Positions 1-6,919 of a stretch of DNA of 8,153 bases are shown here, one piece after another. The stretch is taken from contig CALMTJ010000263.1 of assembly GCA_937872715.1 (NCBI GenBank), positions 1-8,153 of the forward strand, written 5' to 3'. The notes under the pieces were generated by a model, which saw only the letters and a list, made by a program, of their open reading frames with translations, was not told the origin of the DNA and ran no database searches. The DNA is from an uncultured Methylobacteriaceae bacterium. Lineage in GTDB: Bacteria; Pseudomonadota; Alphaproteobacteria; Rhizobiales; Beijerinckiaceae. Position 1 is the stretch's first letter. Each line of letters starts with the position of its first letter. The position numbers and the translations under genes are program-made.

Positions 1-14
1 GCCAGGGCCGGCCC

Positions 15-107
15 CGCCCCGGCCATCCACGAGGGACGCTGCCGCGCGCTCCGCCTCCGACGTCACGGCCGCGGGCCGGCGTGGATGGCCGGGCCGAGCC
101 CGGCCAT
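15..107. repeat. REP-like palindromic intergenic repeat
   Basis: Two arms, 15-31 and 80-96, are inverted copies of each other with one mismatch in 17 positions; the core CCCGGCCATCCACG at 18-31 is matched exactly by its complement at 80-93. The right arm is also part of a second hairpin at 85-107. Read on the minus strand, the element encodes the peptide motif MAGLGPAIHA, which from memory recurs in intergenic repeats of Methylobacterium and other Rhizobiales and is often misannotated as small proteins. It lies just beyond the 3' end of the dehydratase gene. Being a dispersed repeat is an inference, because only one element is in the window. Confidence 0.6.
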
Positions 108-131
108 GACGTTGCACTCGAGGGTTGGCAT
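63..131 (-). other. Possible stub of a gene start running into the repeat
   Basis: ATG at 131-129 is preceded by GGAG with a 6-nt spacer and begins 14 nt after the dehydratase stop, the layout expected of a next gene in the same operon. The reading frame gives only 22 residues (MPTLECNV, then the repeat-encoded MAGLGPAIHA) before TGA at 65-63. The first eight codons may be the remains of a gene interrupted by the repeat; alternatively the good ribosome-binding site is chance. I would not annotate it as a functional protein. Confidence 0.25.
85..107 (-). terminator. Strong hairpin after the dehydratase gene
   Basis: ATGGCCGGGC at 85-94 and GCCCGGCCAT at 98-107 form a perfect 10-bp stem with a 3-nt loop. 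On the minus strand it begins about 38 nt after the dehydratase stop codon. There is no T-run after it, so it is not a classical intrinsic terminator. It may act as a transcript-stabilising or Rho-assisted 3' end, or may simply be part of the dispersed repeat. Confidence 0.4.
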
Positions 132-145
132 ACTAGGCTCCTCAA

Positions 146-2085
146 TCAATGATTGTCCCTCGGCACCCCGAACGTCTGTGCCACCTTCTGGAACTTCACG
201 GCGCCCTTCAGCACCATGCCCTCGTTGAGCTGGGCGACGTTCTGCCGGTAGAGCTCCTGCCAGGGCGTCTGGGAGGCCGGGTAGGCGTAGCCGCCGCGTG
301 AGGCGAGGTCGGCCCGGCGGGCAGCCAGTTCGTCCGGCGACAGCAGGATGCCGTTGGGGCGGCGATGCGCACCGCGACGGTCGGGTTCGCGTATTTGGCG
401 AGCGCGCCAGCACGATGCCGAGGCCGTGGCGGCTGCCAGGCCCGCCGCCGCGCAGCAAATTCCTCAGCATCGATCAGGAGGTCCATGCGACGGGCGCGGG
501 CGTCGATCCGGATGCGGTCGCCCGTCTGCAGGAGGGCCAATCCGCCGGACGCGGCCGCTTCGGGGGAGGCGTTGAGGATGGAGGGCGTGCCGGAGGTGCC
601 GGATTGGCGGCCGTCGCCGATGCAGGGGAGCGAGGTGACGCCCCGCTTCAGGAGGGCGCCGGGCGGCTGCATGTTCACCACCTCCGCCGAGCCCGGATAG
701 CCGATCGGGCCCGCGCCCCGCATGATCAGGATGGTGGTCTCGTCGATCCCGAGGGCCGGGTCGTCGATGCGATGGTGGTAATCCTCCGGCCCGTCGAAGA
801 CGACCACCGGCCCCTCGAAGGCGTTCGGGTCGTCCGGATTGCTGAGATAGCGCTCCTGGAACTCGGGGGAGATGACGGCCGTCTTCATGATGGCGGAGTC
901 GAACATCGTGCCCTTGAGGTTCAGGAAGCCCGCCTTCTCCATCAGCGGCTCGCCATAGGGTCTCACGACCTCGCGGTTCCAGCTCTGCCGGCCGCGGCAA
1001 TTCTCGCCGATCGTCCGGCCGTTGACGGTGAGCGCGCCCTCGTGGATCCGGCCGGCCTCGATCAGCTCGGCGATCACGGCCGGGAGGCCGCCCGCCCGGT
1101 GGTATTCCTCGCCCAGCCACCGGCCGGCCGGCTGCATGTCGAGGAGGAGCGGGATGGCGAAGCCGATCCGCTCCCAATCGTCGTTGTCGAGCGGCACGCC
1201 GATATGCTTGGCGATGGCGTTGATGTGGATCGGAGCGTTGGTCGAGCCGCCGATCGCGGCATTCGCCACGATCGCGTTCTCGAACGCCTCCCGGGTCAGG
1301 ATGTCGGAGGGCTTCAGGTCCTCCCACACCATGTCGACGACCCGCCGCCCCGTCTCGTAGGCCGCCTGGCCACGCTCCCGGTACGGCGCCGGGATGGCGG
1401 ACGAGCCCGGCAGGCTCATGCCGAGCGCCTCCGCCAGCGCGTTCATGGTGGAGGCCGTGCCCATCGTGTTGCAATGGCCTGTCGAGGGCGCGGAGGAGCC
1501 CACGATGTCCATGAATTGCTGGAAGTCGATGTCGCCCTTGGCGTGGCGCTCGCGCGCCTTCCAGACGATGGTGCCGGAGCCGGACAGCTCCTTTTGCCAA
1601 TACCCGTTGAGCATGGGGCCGACGTTCAGCGAGATCGCCGGGATGTTGACCGTCGCGGCCGCCATCAGGCAGGCCGGCATGGTCTTGTCGCAGCCGGTCA
1701 GCAGCACGACGCCGTCGAGAGGGTAGCCGTACAGCACCTCCACCAGCGACAGGTAGGCGAGGTTGCGGTCGAGCGCCGCCGTCGGCCGCTTGCCGGTCTC
1801 CTGGATCGGGTGGCACGGGAACTCGAACGCGACGCCCCCTGCCGCCGTGACCCCGTCGCGCACGCGCTTCGCCAGTTCGAGATGGTGGCGGTTGCAGGGC
1901 GAGAGGTCGGAGCCCGTCTGCGCGATGCCGATCAGCGGCTTGCCCGACCGCAGCTCGCCCGCCGTCAGCCCGAAATTAAGATACCGCTCGAGGTAAAGCG
2001 CAGTCATTCCCGGATTGTCCGGATTACTGAACCACTGCGCCGAGCGTAGATTCTCCGGCGTCATCCTGCGCGGGCGTTCGGCCAT
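146..2085 (-). CDS. IlvD/Edd-family dehydratase, sugar-acid (arabonate-like) type, frameshifted near 3' end
   Basis: This is a cytoplasmic Fe-S dehydratase that removes water from a 2,3-dihydroxy acid to give a 2-keto-3-deoxy acid. The body resembles L-arabinonate/sugar-acid dehydratases more than biosynthetic IlvD, but the substrate is not determined. Counting from the chosen ATG, cluster cysteines fall at 64 (SPCNRHH), 132 (TGCDK) and 205 (GHCNTMG), near the 59/127/200 I recall for the Rhizobium leguminosarum enzyme. K134 would be the carbamylated lysine, and the GDGRQSGTSG loop near 495-500 holds the candidate catalytic serine. The start at 2085 has GGGAG 8 nt upstream; the in-frame ATG at 2133 adds 16 unfamiliar residues and was not used. 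The frame is lost near 356-360. In the other frame the family's ending continues (YPASQTPWQE to VPRDNH) and stops at 146; without correction the protein runs out of frame to 208. An extra stretch of about 40 residues precedes that tail. Confidence 0.85.
356..361 (-). other. Frameshift in the dehydratase at a C/G homopolymer
   Basis: The main frame is convincing down to VAVRIA (codons ending at 361) and then turns into low-complexity residues. The frame carrying NGILLSPDEL starts at 355. The two are joined by adding one base, most simply a fifth C (minus strand) in the four-base run at 356-359, giving VAVRIAAPNGILL. A homopolymer position makes a sequencing error plausible, but a real mutation fits equally well. 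Confidence 0.75.
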
Positions 2086-2194
2086 GCGTCTCGCTCCCAA
2101 GCGGCTCGCGCCTTCCCGGAGGCGCCGTGACATGGCCGTTTGTGAACCTTCGCGCCCGGGTTGACAACGCGATGCCCCCCTGCACGGTCCGGAC

Positions 2195-2214
2195 GGGAAA
2201 GCATATGCTTCCCC
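2195..2214. promoter_or_regulatory. Palindromic operator candidate upstream of vapB
   Basis: A 20-bp palindrome with nine of ten pairs matched (mismatch 2198/2211) is centred between 2204 and 2205; its core AAGCATATGCTT is perfect. It lies 13 nt before the vapB start, just before the ribosome-binding site GGAG (2217-2220). VapB-type antitoxins usually bind palindromes over their own promoter, so this is a good candidate for the autoregulatory site. A TTGACA at 2161-2166 could be a -35 element, but no good -10 box sits at the right spacing. Confidence 0.6.
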
Positions 2215-2227
2215 GCGGAGCCGTCAC

Positions 2228-2494
2228 GTGGCGATCACGCTCAGGAACAAGGCCGTCGAGGAGAAGATCAGGGCCATCGGCCGCCGCACGGGCGAAGGCT
2301 CGTCGGCCGTGATCGCCCGGCTCGTGGACGCGGAGCAGCCCGAGACCGGGCGCGTCAGCGAGGAGGAGGCCGCGCGGCGGATGGCCTGGTGGCGGGGGCA
2401 TATCGGCGATCGTCCTCCACCCACGGGAGAGCAGCTCGCCGCATCGAAGCGGATCGAGGACGGGATGTACGACGACGACGGCCTGCCGAGGTGA
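2228..2494 (+). CDS. vapB: VapB-family type II antitoxin
   Basis: This 88-residue antitoxin would bind and inhibit a PIN-domain VapC ribonuclease and repress its own operon. The N-terminal part (residues 1-34, MAITLRNKAVEEKIR followed by a short linker and SSAVIARLV) matches the short VapB/Rv0623-like (PSK transcription factor) family. The C-terminal part is acidic and ends in MYDDDGLPR, as expected of the toxin-binding tail. The start is GTG at 2228 with GGAG 7 nt upstream. Its TGA stop overlaps the GTG start of vapC (GTGA at 2491-2494), the usual coupled arrangement. It is divergent from the dehydratase gene, with 142 bp between the two starts. The toxin is truncated, so this antitoxin appears orphaned. 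Confidence 0.88.
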   Translation: MAITLRNKAVEEKIRAIGRRTGEGSSAVIARLVDAEQPETGRVSEEEAARRMAWWRGHIGDRPPPTGEQLAASKRIEDGMYDDDGLPR

Positions 2495-2629
2495 TCGTCC
2501 TCGACTCCTCGGTCATCGTCGCCATCCTGACGCCGGAGAGCGACGGCCCTGCTCTCGCCGACCTGGTAAGCCGGTGCAACGACGCGTCCGTGCCGGTGTC
2601 CTGCTATCTCGAGACGGTGATGGTCCTAA
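2491..2629 (+). pseudogene. vapC: VapC PIN-domain toxin, 5' fragment only
   Basis: Translation from the GTG overlapping the vapB stop gives VIVLDSSVIVAIL and then SVPVSCYLETVMVLRA, the start of a VapC ribonuclease. D5 and E41 correspond to the first two acidic residues of the PIN active site. Homology stops at about residue 46-48, where the inverted repeat of an insertion sequence begins. The remaining two thirds of the usual roughly 130 residues, including the other catalytic aspartates, are absent. The frame stays open to 2823 but encodes unrelated residues from the IS, so a fusion of about 110 residues could be made; it should not be an active nuclease. Nothing at 2793-2833 resembles the missing half. 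Confidence 0.8.
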
Positions 2630-2792
2630 GAGCCCGTCCCGAAAGGCTTCTTTGCCTGGACCAGCCGCAACCGGCGCCTCTGGAAGGATCCCGAAGCGAC
2701 ACTCCCCTCCGCCCGAGCCTTCCTCTACGCCGTCTCCGTCATGATCCTCGTCAGACGCTTGGCGCGCTCGCCATGAGTTCCGGGACGGATTC
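2630..2792 (+). mobile_element. 163-bp IS remnant with both terminal inverted repeats, probably IS5 family
   Basis: The left end (2630-2644, GAGCCCGTCCCGAAA) and the complement of the right end (2778-2792, GAATCCGTCCCGGAA) match at 12 of 15 positions, so both ends of an element are present. Between them lies only the last part of a transposase. The left flank is CTAA and the right flank TGAG; no clear target-site duplication is seen. Most of the element has been deleted internally, leaving a MITE-like size. The insertion interrupts vapC. The IS5-family assignment comes from the transposase tail. Confidence 0.7.
2642..2776 (+). pseudogene. Transposase C-terminal fragment (IS5-like)
   Basis: The frame at 2642 reads KGFFAWTSRNRRLWKDPEA, then a hydrophobic stretch and MILVRRLARSP before TGA at 2774-2776. 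This resembles the end of IS5-family transposases, where a phenylalanine/tryptophan-rich strand and an R-R-L-x-K-D/E-x-E motif are followed by a helix and an RRLAR ending. The last catalytic glutamate of the DDE triad would be the E in KDPEA. Only about 44 residues remain, with no start codon and none of the two catalytic aspartates, so it is inactive. It is in a different frame from vapC. Confidence 0.7.
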
Positions 2793-2833
2793 TGAGCAAT
2801 CGGGCATCCGCCTCGAACTATGATTTGCCGACC

Positions 2834-3583
2834 CTATGCGGTTCGCCCACCGTCGATCGGGAGCTCGACGCCAGTGATGAATTCCGCTTCCTCGGACGCT
2901 AGGTAGAGGGCGGCGTTGGCGACGTCGCTTGCCCGGCACAAGCGGCCGAGCGGGATGGAGGCGATGTATTTGGCCCGGTTTTCGGGGGTGTCCGGCAAGC
3001 CCATGAGCGCCGCCAGCAAGGGCGTCTCGCCCGCGACCGGACAGATCGCGTTGACGCGGATCTTCCACGGGGCGAGCTCGATGGCGAGCGACTTCGAGGC
3101 GAGGTTCACAGCGCCCTTCGCGCTGTTGTACCAGGTGAGGCCGGGCCGCGGCCGGATGCCGGCCGTGGATCCCACGTTCAGGATGATGCCGCCGCCCTTG
3201 TCGCGCATCAGCGTCGCGACAGCCCGCACGCCGAGGAAGACCGACTTCACGTTGACCCGGAACACGGTGTCAAAATCGCTTTCGTCGACCTCGAGCAGAG
3301 GTTTGTTCCTGTGAGTCGTGCCAGCACTGTTGACGAGGATGTCGGGGCGGCCAAGCCGTTTTGCGGTCTCGTCAACCGCGCGGTTCACGTCCGCGGCGAA
3401 CCCGACATCGGCCTGAAGCGCGATGGCGCTCCCGCCGATCGACGCCGCGACCCGCTCGGCCGCGTCGCCCCGCAGGTCCACCAGCGCGACCTTCGCGCCC
3501 TCGTCCGCGAAGCGCCTGGCGATCGCCTCGCCGAACCCGCTCGCGGCGCCGGTGACGATCGCGACCTTCCCGTCGAGCCTCAT
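2834..3583 (-). CDS. SDR-family NAD(P)-dependent oxidoreductase
   Basis: A classical short-chain dehydrogenase of 249 residues, the usual length, acting in the cytoplasm on an alcohol or sugar-type hydroxyl. Visible motifs are the cofactor-binding TGAASGFG (11-18), D36 after the second strand (favouring NAD over NADP), NSAG (85-88), and the catalytic set N111, S139, Y152 and K156 (YNSAK). It ends with the typical FITGVELPIDGG. The ATG at 3583 was chosen because the dehydrogenase fold starts there (MRLDGKVAIVTG) and GGGGGAG lies 9 nt upstream; an upstream ATG at 3625 adds 14 unconserved residues. It begins 49 bp after livF on the same strand and may be the last gene of that transcript. With the dehydratase it suggests oxidation then dehydration of a transported acid or sugar, but the substrate is unknown. 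Confidence 0.9.
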   Translation of the reverse strand: MRLDGKVAIVTGAASGFGEAIARRFADEGAKVALVDLRGDAAERVAASIGGSAIALQADVGFAADVNRAVDETAKRLGRPDILVNSAGTTHRNKPLLEVDESDFDTVFRVNVKSVFLGVRAVATLMRDKGGGIILNVGSTAGIRPRPGLTWYNSAKGAVNLASKSLAIELAPWKIRVNAICPVAGETPLLAALMGLPDTPENRAKYIASIPLGRLCRASDVANAALYLASEEAEFITGVELPIDGGRTA

Positions 3584-3632
3584 GGTTCCGCTCTCCCCCT
3601 GCCGTGCGCCGCCGACCTGTCCCATCCGGCGC

Positions 3633-4289
3633 TCATGCGGCCGAGATCTCGCCGCGCTCGATGACGAAGGTCGTGTCCACGAGCCTGCGCAGGAGCGCCG
3701 GGCTCGATTCCGTGACGAGGATCGCGACGTCGGGAAGGGCCGAACGGAGGCGGCCGAGAGCCTCGACGTAGCGGAGCGCCAGGGCCGGCGCGAGACCCTG
3801 GAGCGGCTCGTCGAGCAGGATGGCGCGCGTGCCGACCATCATGGCGCGCCCGAGCGCGACCATCTTGCCCTGCCCGCCGGACAGGCCCGCGGCCTTGCGG
3901 GGCGCGAGGTCGCGAAGCTCCGGCAGGAGTTCGAAGACAGCGTCGAGCCGGCGCAGGCTCTCCCGCTTCGGCAACCCCAGCACCTCGGCCGGGAGCAGCA
4001 TGTTGTCCCGGACCGTGAAGCTGCCGAAGAGCTTGCGCTCTTCCGGCGCGTAGCCGACCCCGAGCCGGGCTCGTCCGTGCGCCGGCAATCGTCCGCACTC
4101 CTGGCCGTCGATCGCCACGCTGCCGGCGCAGAGCGGCACGAGACCCATCAGCGCCCGGAGCGTCGTCGTCTTGCCGGCCCCGTTCCGGCCGACCAGCGCC
4201 ACCCGGCCGCCCGGAGGCACGCTGAAGGACACTTCCCGCAGCACCCGCACGCCCGCGATGTCGGCGCAGGCACCCTCAAGCCGCAGCAT
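3633..4289 (-). CDS. livF: Branched-chain amino acid-type ABC transporter ATPase LivF
   Basis: One of two cytoplasmic ATPases powering a HAAT-family importer. Walker A is GRNGAGKTT (34-42), the Q-loop region reads GYAPEERKLF (79-88) as in LivF proteins, the signature is LSGGQ (136-140) and Walker B is ILLDE (157-161). At 218 residues it is slightly shorter than the roughly 233 usual for LivF. The switch region reads ILVTESSP where LivF normally has a VEQN-like motif, a small oddity. The ATG at 4289 has GAGG 6-7 nt upstream and overlaps the end of livG by 14 bp, indicating coupled translation. Substrates of this family range from branched-chain amino acids to amides, urea and aromatic acids, so the name denotes family, not proven cargo. 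Confidence 0.92.
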   Translation of the reverse strand: MLRLEGACADIAGVRVLREVSFSVPPGGRVALVGRNGAGKTTTLRALMGLVPLCAGSVAIDGQECGRLPAHGRARLGVGYAPEERKLFGSFTVRDNMLLPAEVLGLPKRESLRRLDAVFELLPELRDLAPRKAAGLSGGQGKMVALGRAMMVGTRAILLDEPLQGLAPALALRYVEALGRLRSALPDVAILVTESSPALLRRLVDTTFVIERGEISAA

Positions 4290-5046
4290 GGACGTCCTCG
4301 CCGGGATCGATGCCGATCACGTCGCGGCGGACGGCCGGGTCGGCCAGCACCTCGTCGGGCGGCCCGAGCGCCGCGATCCGGCCCTGCGCCCACACGGCGA
4401 CGCGGTCCGCGAAACGGCCCACGACCTCCATGTCGTGCTCCACGAACACCGCCGTGACGCCGGCGTCGCGCAGCACGCGGACGAGCGTCTCGACGATCGC
4501 CATCTTGTCCGCCCCGGCGACCCCGCTCGTCGGCTCGTCCATGAGGATCAGGCGCGGGCGGAGCGCGACCGCCACCGCGATGTCGACGAGCTTGCGCGCG
4601 CCTTCGTTCAGGGCGTCGGCGCGCGTCTCGGACAGGTCGAGAATGCCGAAGCGGGCGAGGACCTCGTCGGCCTCGTCGCGCCATACCGGTCGCATCAGGG
4701 GCCGGAACGGCGACCAGAAGCCCTCCCGGGCCGCGATCGCGAGGGCGAGATTCTCGGCGACGCTGTGCTCGCCGAAGAGCTGCGGCAGCTGGAACGAGCG
4801 CCCTATGCCGAGCGTGACGAGGCGCCGCGGCGCGAGGCCCAGGATCGGGCGGCCGTCGTAAAGGATCGCGCCGGCCTGCGGCCGCAGGTAGCCGGTCGTC
4901 ATGTTGATGAAGGTGGTCTTGCCGGCGCCGTTCGGGCCGATGATGGCCAGGAACTCGCCCGCTCCGACGTCGAGGTCGATGCCGTCCGCTGCCTTGACGC
5001 CGCCGAAGGCGAGCTTCAGCCCGCGTGCCGAGAGGAGCGCCGTCAC
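4276..5046 (-). CDS. livG: Branched-chain amino acid-type ABC transporter ATPase LivG
   Basis: The second ATPase of the importer, 256 residues from a GTG start at 5046 that overlaps the livM stop (GTGA at 5043-5046). No strong ribosome-binding site is visible, so translation probably depends on coupling to livM. Motifs are Walker A GPNGAGKTT (37-45), Q-loop glutamine 86 (RSFQLPQLF), Walker B LILMDE (166-171) and H-loop histidine 204 (FVEHDMEVV). The signature position reads LNEGARKLVDIA (146-157) in place of the LSxGxQ form, a degenerate but still glycine-containing version. The C-terminal GPPDEVLADPAVRRDVIG is typical of LivG. An ATG 42 bp upstream (5088) lies inside livM and was rejected as the start. 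Confidence 0.92.
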   Translation of the reverse strand: MTALLSARGLKLAFGGVKAADGIDLDVGAGEFLAIIGPNGAGKTTFINMTTGYLRPQAGAILYDGRPILGLAPRRLVTLGIGRSFQLPQLFGEHSVAENLALAIAAREGFWSPFRPLMRPVWRDEADEVLARFGILDLSETRADALNEGARKLVDIAVAVALRPRLILMDEPTSGVAGADKMAIVETLVRVLRDAGVTAVFVEHDMEVVGRFADRVAVWAQGRIAALGPPDEVLADPAVRRDVIGIDPGEDVHAAA

Positions 5047-5984
5047 GCCGGCCGCCGTCGCGCCGCGAGCGCCTGGCCCATGCCCCACAAACCTCCCGGC
5101 GCGAACAGGATGACGAGCAGGAGGACCGCCCCGAGCGCCATCTGCCAGGCTTCGGCCACGAGCGCCGCGGCGTAGACCCTCGTCAGCTCATAGGCGGCGG
5201 CGCCCAGGAACGGGCCGAGCACGCCCCCCGCGCCGCCCAGGACCGCGATGAAGACGAGTTCGCCCGAGGTGGTCCAATAGGCGAGCGCCGGGGTGACGTG
5301 GCGGGTCGACAGCGCGACGATCACCCCGCCGATCCCCGCGAGGAAGGCCGACAGGACGTAGGCGGCGAGCAGCACGAGCCGGGCCGGCACCCCCATGAAC
5401 TCGAGGCGCGTCTCCCGCGTCTTCACGGCCGACAACGCGCTGCCGAGCGGCGAGGCGAGGTAGACCTTCACGAAGGCGCCGGAGCCGAACGCCGCGATCA
5501 GAGCGACGCACAGCATGGCCCAGGACTGCCCCTCGGCGGACAGCGCCGCGCCGCCGAACGTGGTGGCCGGCACGCGCAGCCCGTCGGCGCCGCGCGTGAC
5601 CGCGTAGAACTTCTCGAGGAGCGAGTAGAACACCATGCTGAGGGCGAGGTTGAGCATGCCGAAGAAGATGCCGCGGTAGCGTGAGACGAAGAGCCCGATC
5701 GCGAGTCCGGCCGCCGCGGCCACGATTCCGGCGAGCGGGAGGAGGAGGAGCGTGTCAGGGATCCGGCTCGCCCCGAAGGCCGCCATATAGGCTGCGAGCG
5801 CGAGGTAGAGAGCATGGCCGAAGCTCACCTGCCCGGCGCGCAGGAGGAGCAGGATGCCGAGCACCGCGACGCCCTTCGCGAGCGCGATCGTCAGCACGAA
5901 GCGGAGCCACGGCACCGCCCATGACAAGAGGACGACCGCTGCGGCGCCGAGGAGAGCGAGGACGAGTTCGGCCCTGCGGCTCAT
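5043..5984 (-). CDS. livM: Branched-chain amino acid-type ABC transporter permease LivM
   Basis: An inner-membrane permease of 313 residues with about eight to nine hydrophobic segments. Hallmarks are GQVSFGHALYLALAAYMAA (51-69), the ATPase-contacting loop VKTRETRLEFMGV (187-199), the glycine-rich LGGAGGVLGPFLG (249-261) and the C-terminal FAPGGLWG (294-301). It pairs with LivH to form the channel. The ATG at 5984 overlaps the livH stop as ATGA (5981-5984) and has GAGG about 10 nt upstream. The same frame stays open far upstream of this ATG, but that part is antisense-like sequence overlapping livH and livK in the wrong frame. Confidence 0.92.
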   Translation of the reverse strand: MSRRAELVLALLGAAAVVLLSWAVPWLRFVLTIALAKGVAVLGILLLLRAGQVSFGHALYLALAAYMAAFGASRIPDTLLLLPLAGIVAAAAGLAIGLFVSRYRGIFFGMLNLALSMVFYSLLEKFYAVTRGADGLRVPATTFGGAALSAEGQSWAMLCVALIAAFGSGAFVKVYLASPLGSALSAVKTRETRLEFMGVPARLVLLAAYVLSAFLAGIGGVIVALSTRHVTPALAYWTTSGELVFIAVLGGAGGVLGPFLGAAAYELTRVYAAALVAEAWQMALGAVLLLVILFAPGGLWGMGQALAARRRPA

Positions 5985-6913
5985 ATCCGGCGCGCCTCGA
6001 GCGTGCCGAACAGCCCTTGCGGACGGACCAGCAGGACCGCGACCATGATGAGGTAGGGCACGACGACCTCGAGCTCGGGCGCGAAATACACCGCGAGTGA
6101 GCGGCCGAGGCCGATCATGAAGGCGCTGAGCGCCGCCCCTTCGATCTGGCCGAGCCCGGCGGTCGCGACCACCGCGAAGGACAGGACGATGGTCGAGGCG
6201 CCGATCCCGGGCACGAGCGACGTCGTCGGCGAGGCGAGCGCGCCCCCGAGCGCCGCGAGCGCGGCGCCCGCCGAGAAGGTCAGGAGAGTGACCCGGCCGG
6301 CGTCGATCCCCATGGCGCGCGCCGCCTCGCGGTCGACCGTGACGGCGACGATCATACGGCCGAAGAGGGTGCGGCGCAGCACGAAGGCCAGCACCGCCAA
6401 CGTCAGGAGAGCCACGCCCGGCAGCACGAGGAGCTGGTAGGCGGTGAACGGGATGGCGTCGCTCCCGAACGGCACCTCGATCGTGCCCAGCACCTTGACG
6501 GGCGCGTCGGAGACGACCGGCCGAACGCCCCAGACGAGCTTCTGACCGTCCTCCAGGATCATGAAGAGCGCGAAGGTGACGAGGAGCTGCAGGACCTCCT
6601 CCTGTCCCTGCATGAGGCGCAGCAGCCGCTCGATCGGCGGGCCGAGGATCCCGCCGACGATCGCGGACGAGACGAGCAGCAGCGGCAGGGCCGCCCAGGC
6701 CGGCATGCCGCGCGCCAGGAGGAACAGGCTGGTGGAGGCGGCCGCGTAGCCGCCGATCGCGTAGAGGCTGCCATGGGCGACGTTCAGGACGCGCAGCACG
6801 CCGAACACGAGGTTCAGGCCGACTGCCACCATGAACACGGACGCCGCGGACGACACGCCGTCGAGCGTCGCGAGGCCGAGCAGCATTCCGTTCTCGACGA
6901 ACCAGGCCGACAT
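5981..6913 (-). CDS. livH: Branched-chain amino acid-type ABC transporter permease LivH
   Basis: An inner-membrane permease of 310 residues, normal family length, with about eight hydrophobic segments. Family features are NLVFGVLRVLNVAHGSLYAI (34-53), the cytoplasmic coupling loop VDREAARAMGID (193-204), LGQIEGAALSAFMIGL (254-269) and the C-terminal VRPQGLFG (296-303). The start at 6913 follows the livK stop by 6 bp; AAGG in the end of livK lies about 9 nt upstream. The gene is intact. Confidence 0.92.
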   Translation of the reverse strand: MSAWFVENGMLLGLATLDGVSSAASVFMVAVGLNLVFGVLRVLNVAHGSLYAIGGYAAASTSLFLLARGMPAWAALPLLLVSSAIVGGILGPPIERLLRLMQGQEEVLQLLVTFALFMILEDGQKLVWGVRPVVSDAPVKVLGTIEVPFGSDAIPFTAYQLLVLPGVALLTLAVLAFVLRRTLFGRMIVAVTVDREAARAMGIDAGRVTLLTFSAGAALAALGGALASPTTSLVPGIGASTIVLSFAVVATAGLGQIEGAALSAFMIGLGRSLAVYFAPELEVVVPYLIMVAVLLVRPQGLFGTLEARRI

Positions 6914-6919
6914 GCGCGC

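Noticed and set aside
85..107. Intrinsic Rho-independent terminator
   Set aside because: The stem is strong but no T-run follows on the minus strand, so the classical form is not supported; it is listed only as a possible 3'-end hairpin.
298..2049. Long plus-strand open frame of 583 codons opposite the dehydratase
   Set aside because: It lies antisense to a clearly recognisable enzyme, has arginine/aspartate-rich low-complexity composition and matches no family; GC-rich DNA commonly leaves such frames open.
2161..2166. TTGACA as a vapB -35 promoter box
   Set aside because: No -10-like hexamer occurs at 16-18 nt spacing; the only AT-rich stretch (2199-2210) is 34 nt away, so the promoter cannot be placed with confidence.
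2161..2490. Plus-strand frame upstream of vapC in the same frame (part of a 220-codon frame)
   Set aside because: It overlaps vapB out of frame; the VapC start is the GTG at 2491, coupled to the vapB stop.
2793..2833. Remainder of vapC beyond the IS remnant
   Set aside because: None of the frames shows the conserved aspartate motifs of the PIN C-terminal half before the SDR stop is reached.
3423..4457. 344-codon plus-strand frame opposite the SDR, livF and livG
   Set aside because: It spans three real genes antisense and has shadow-frame composition with no recognisable domain.
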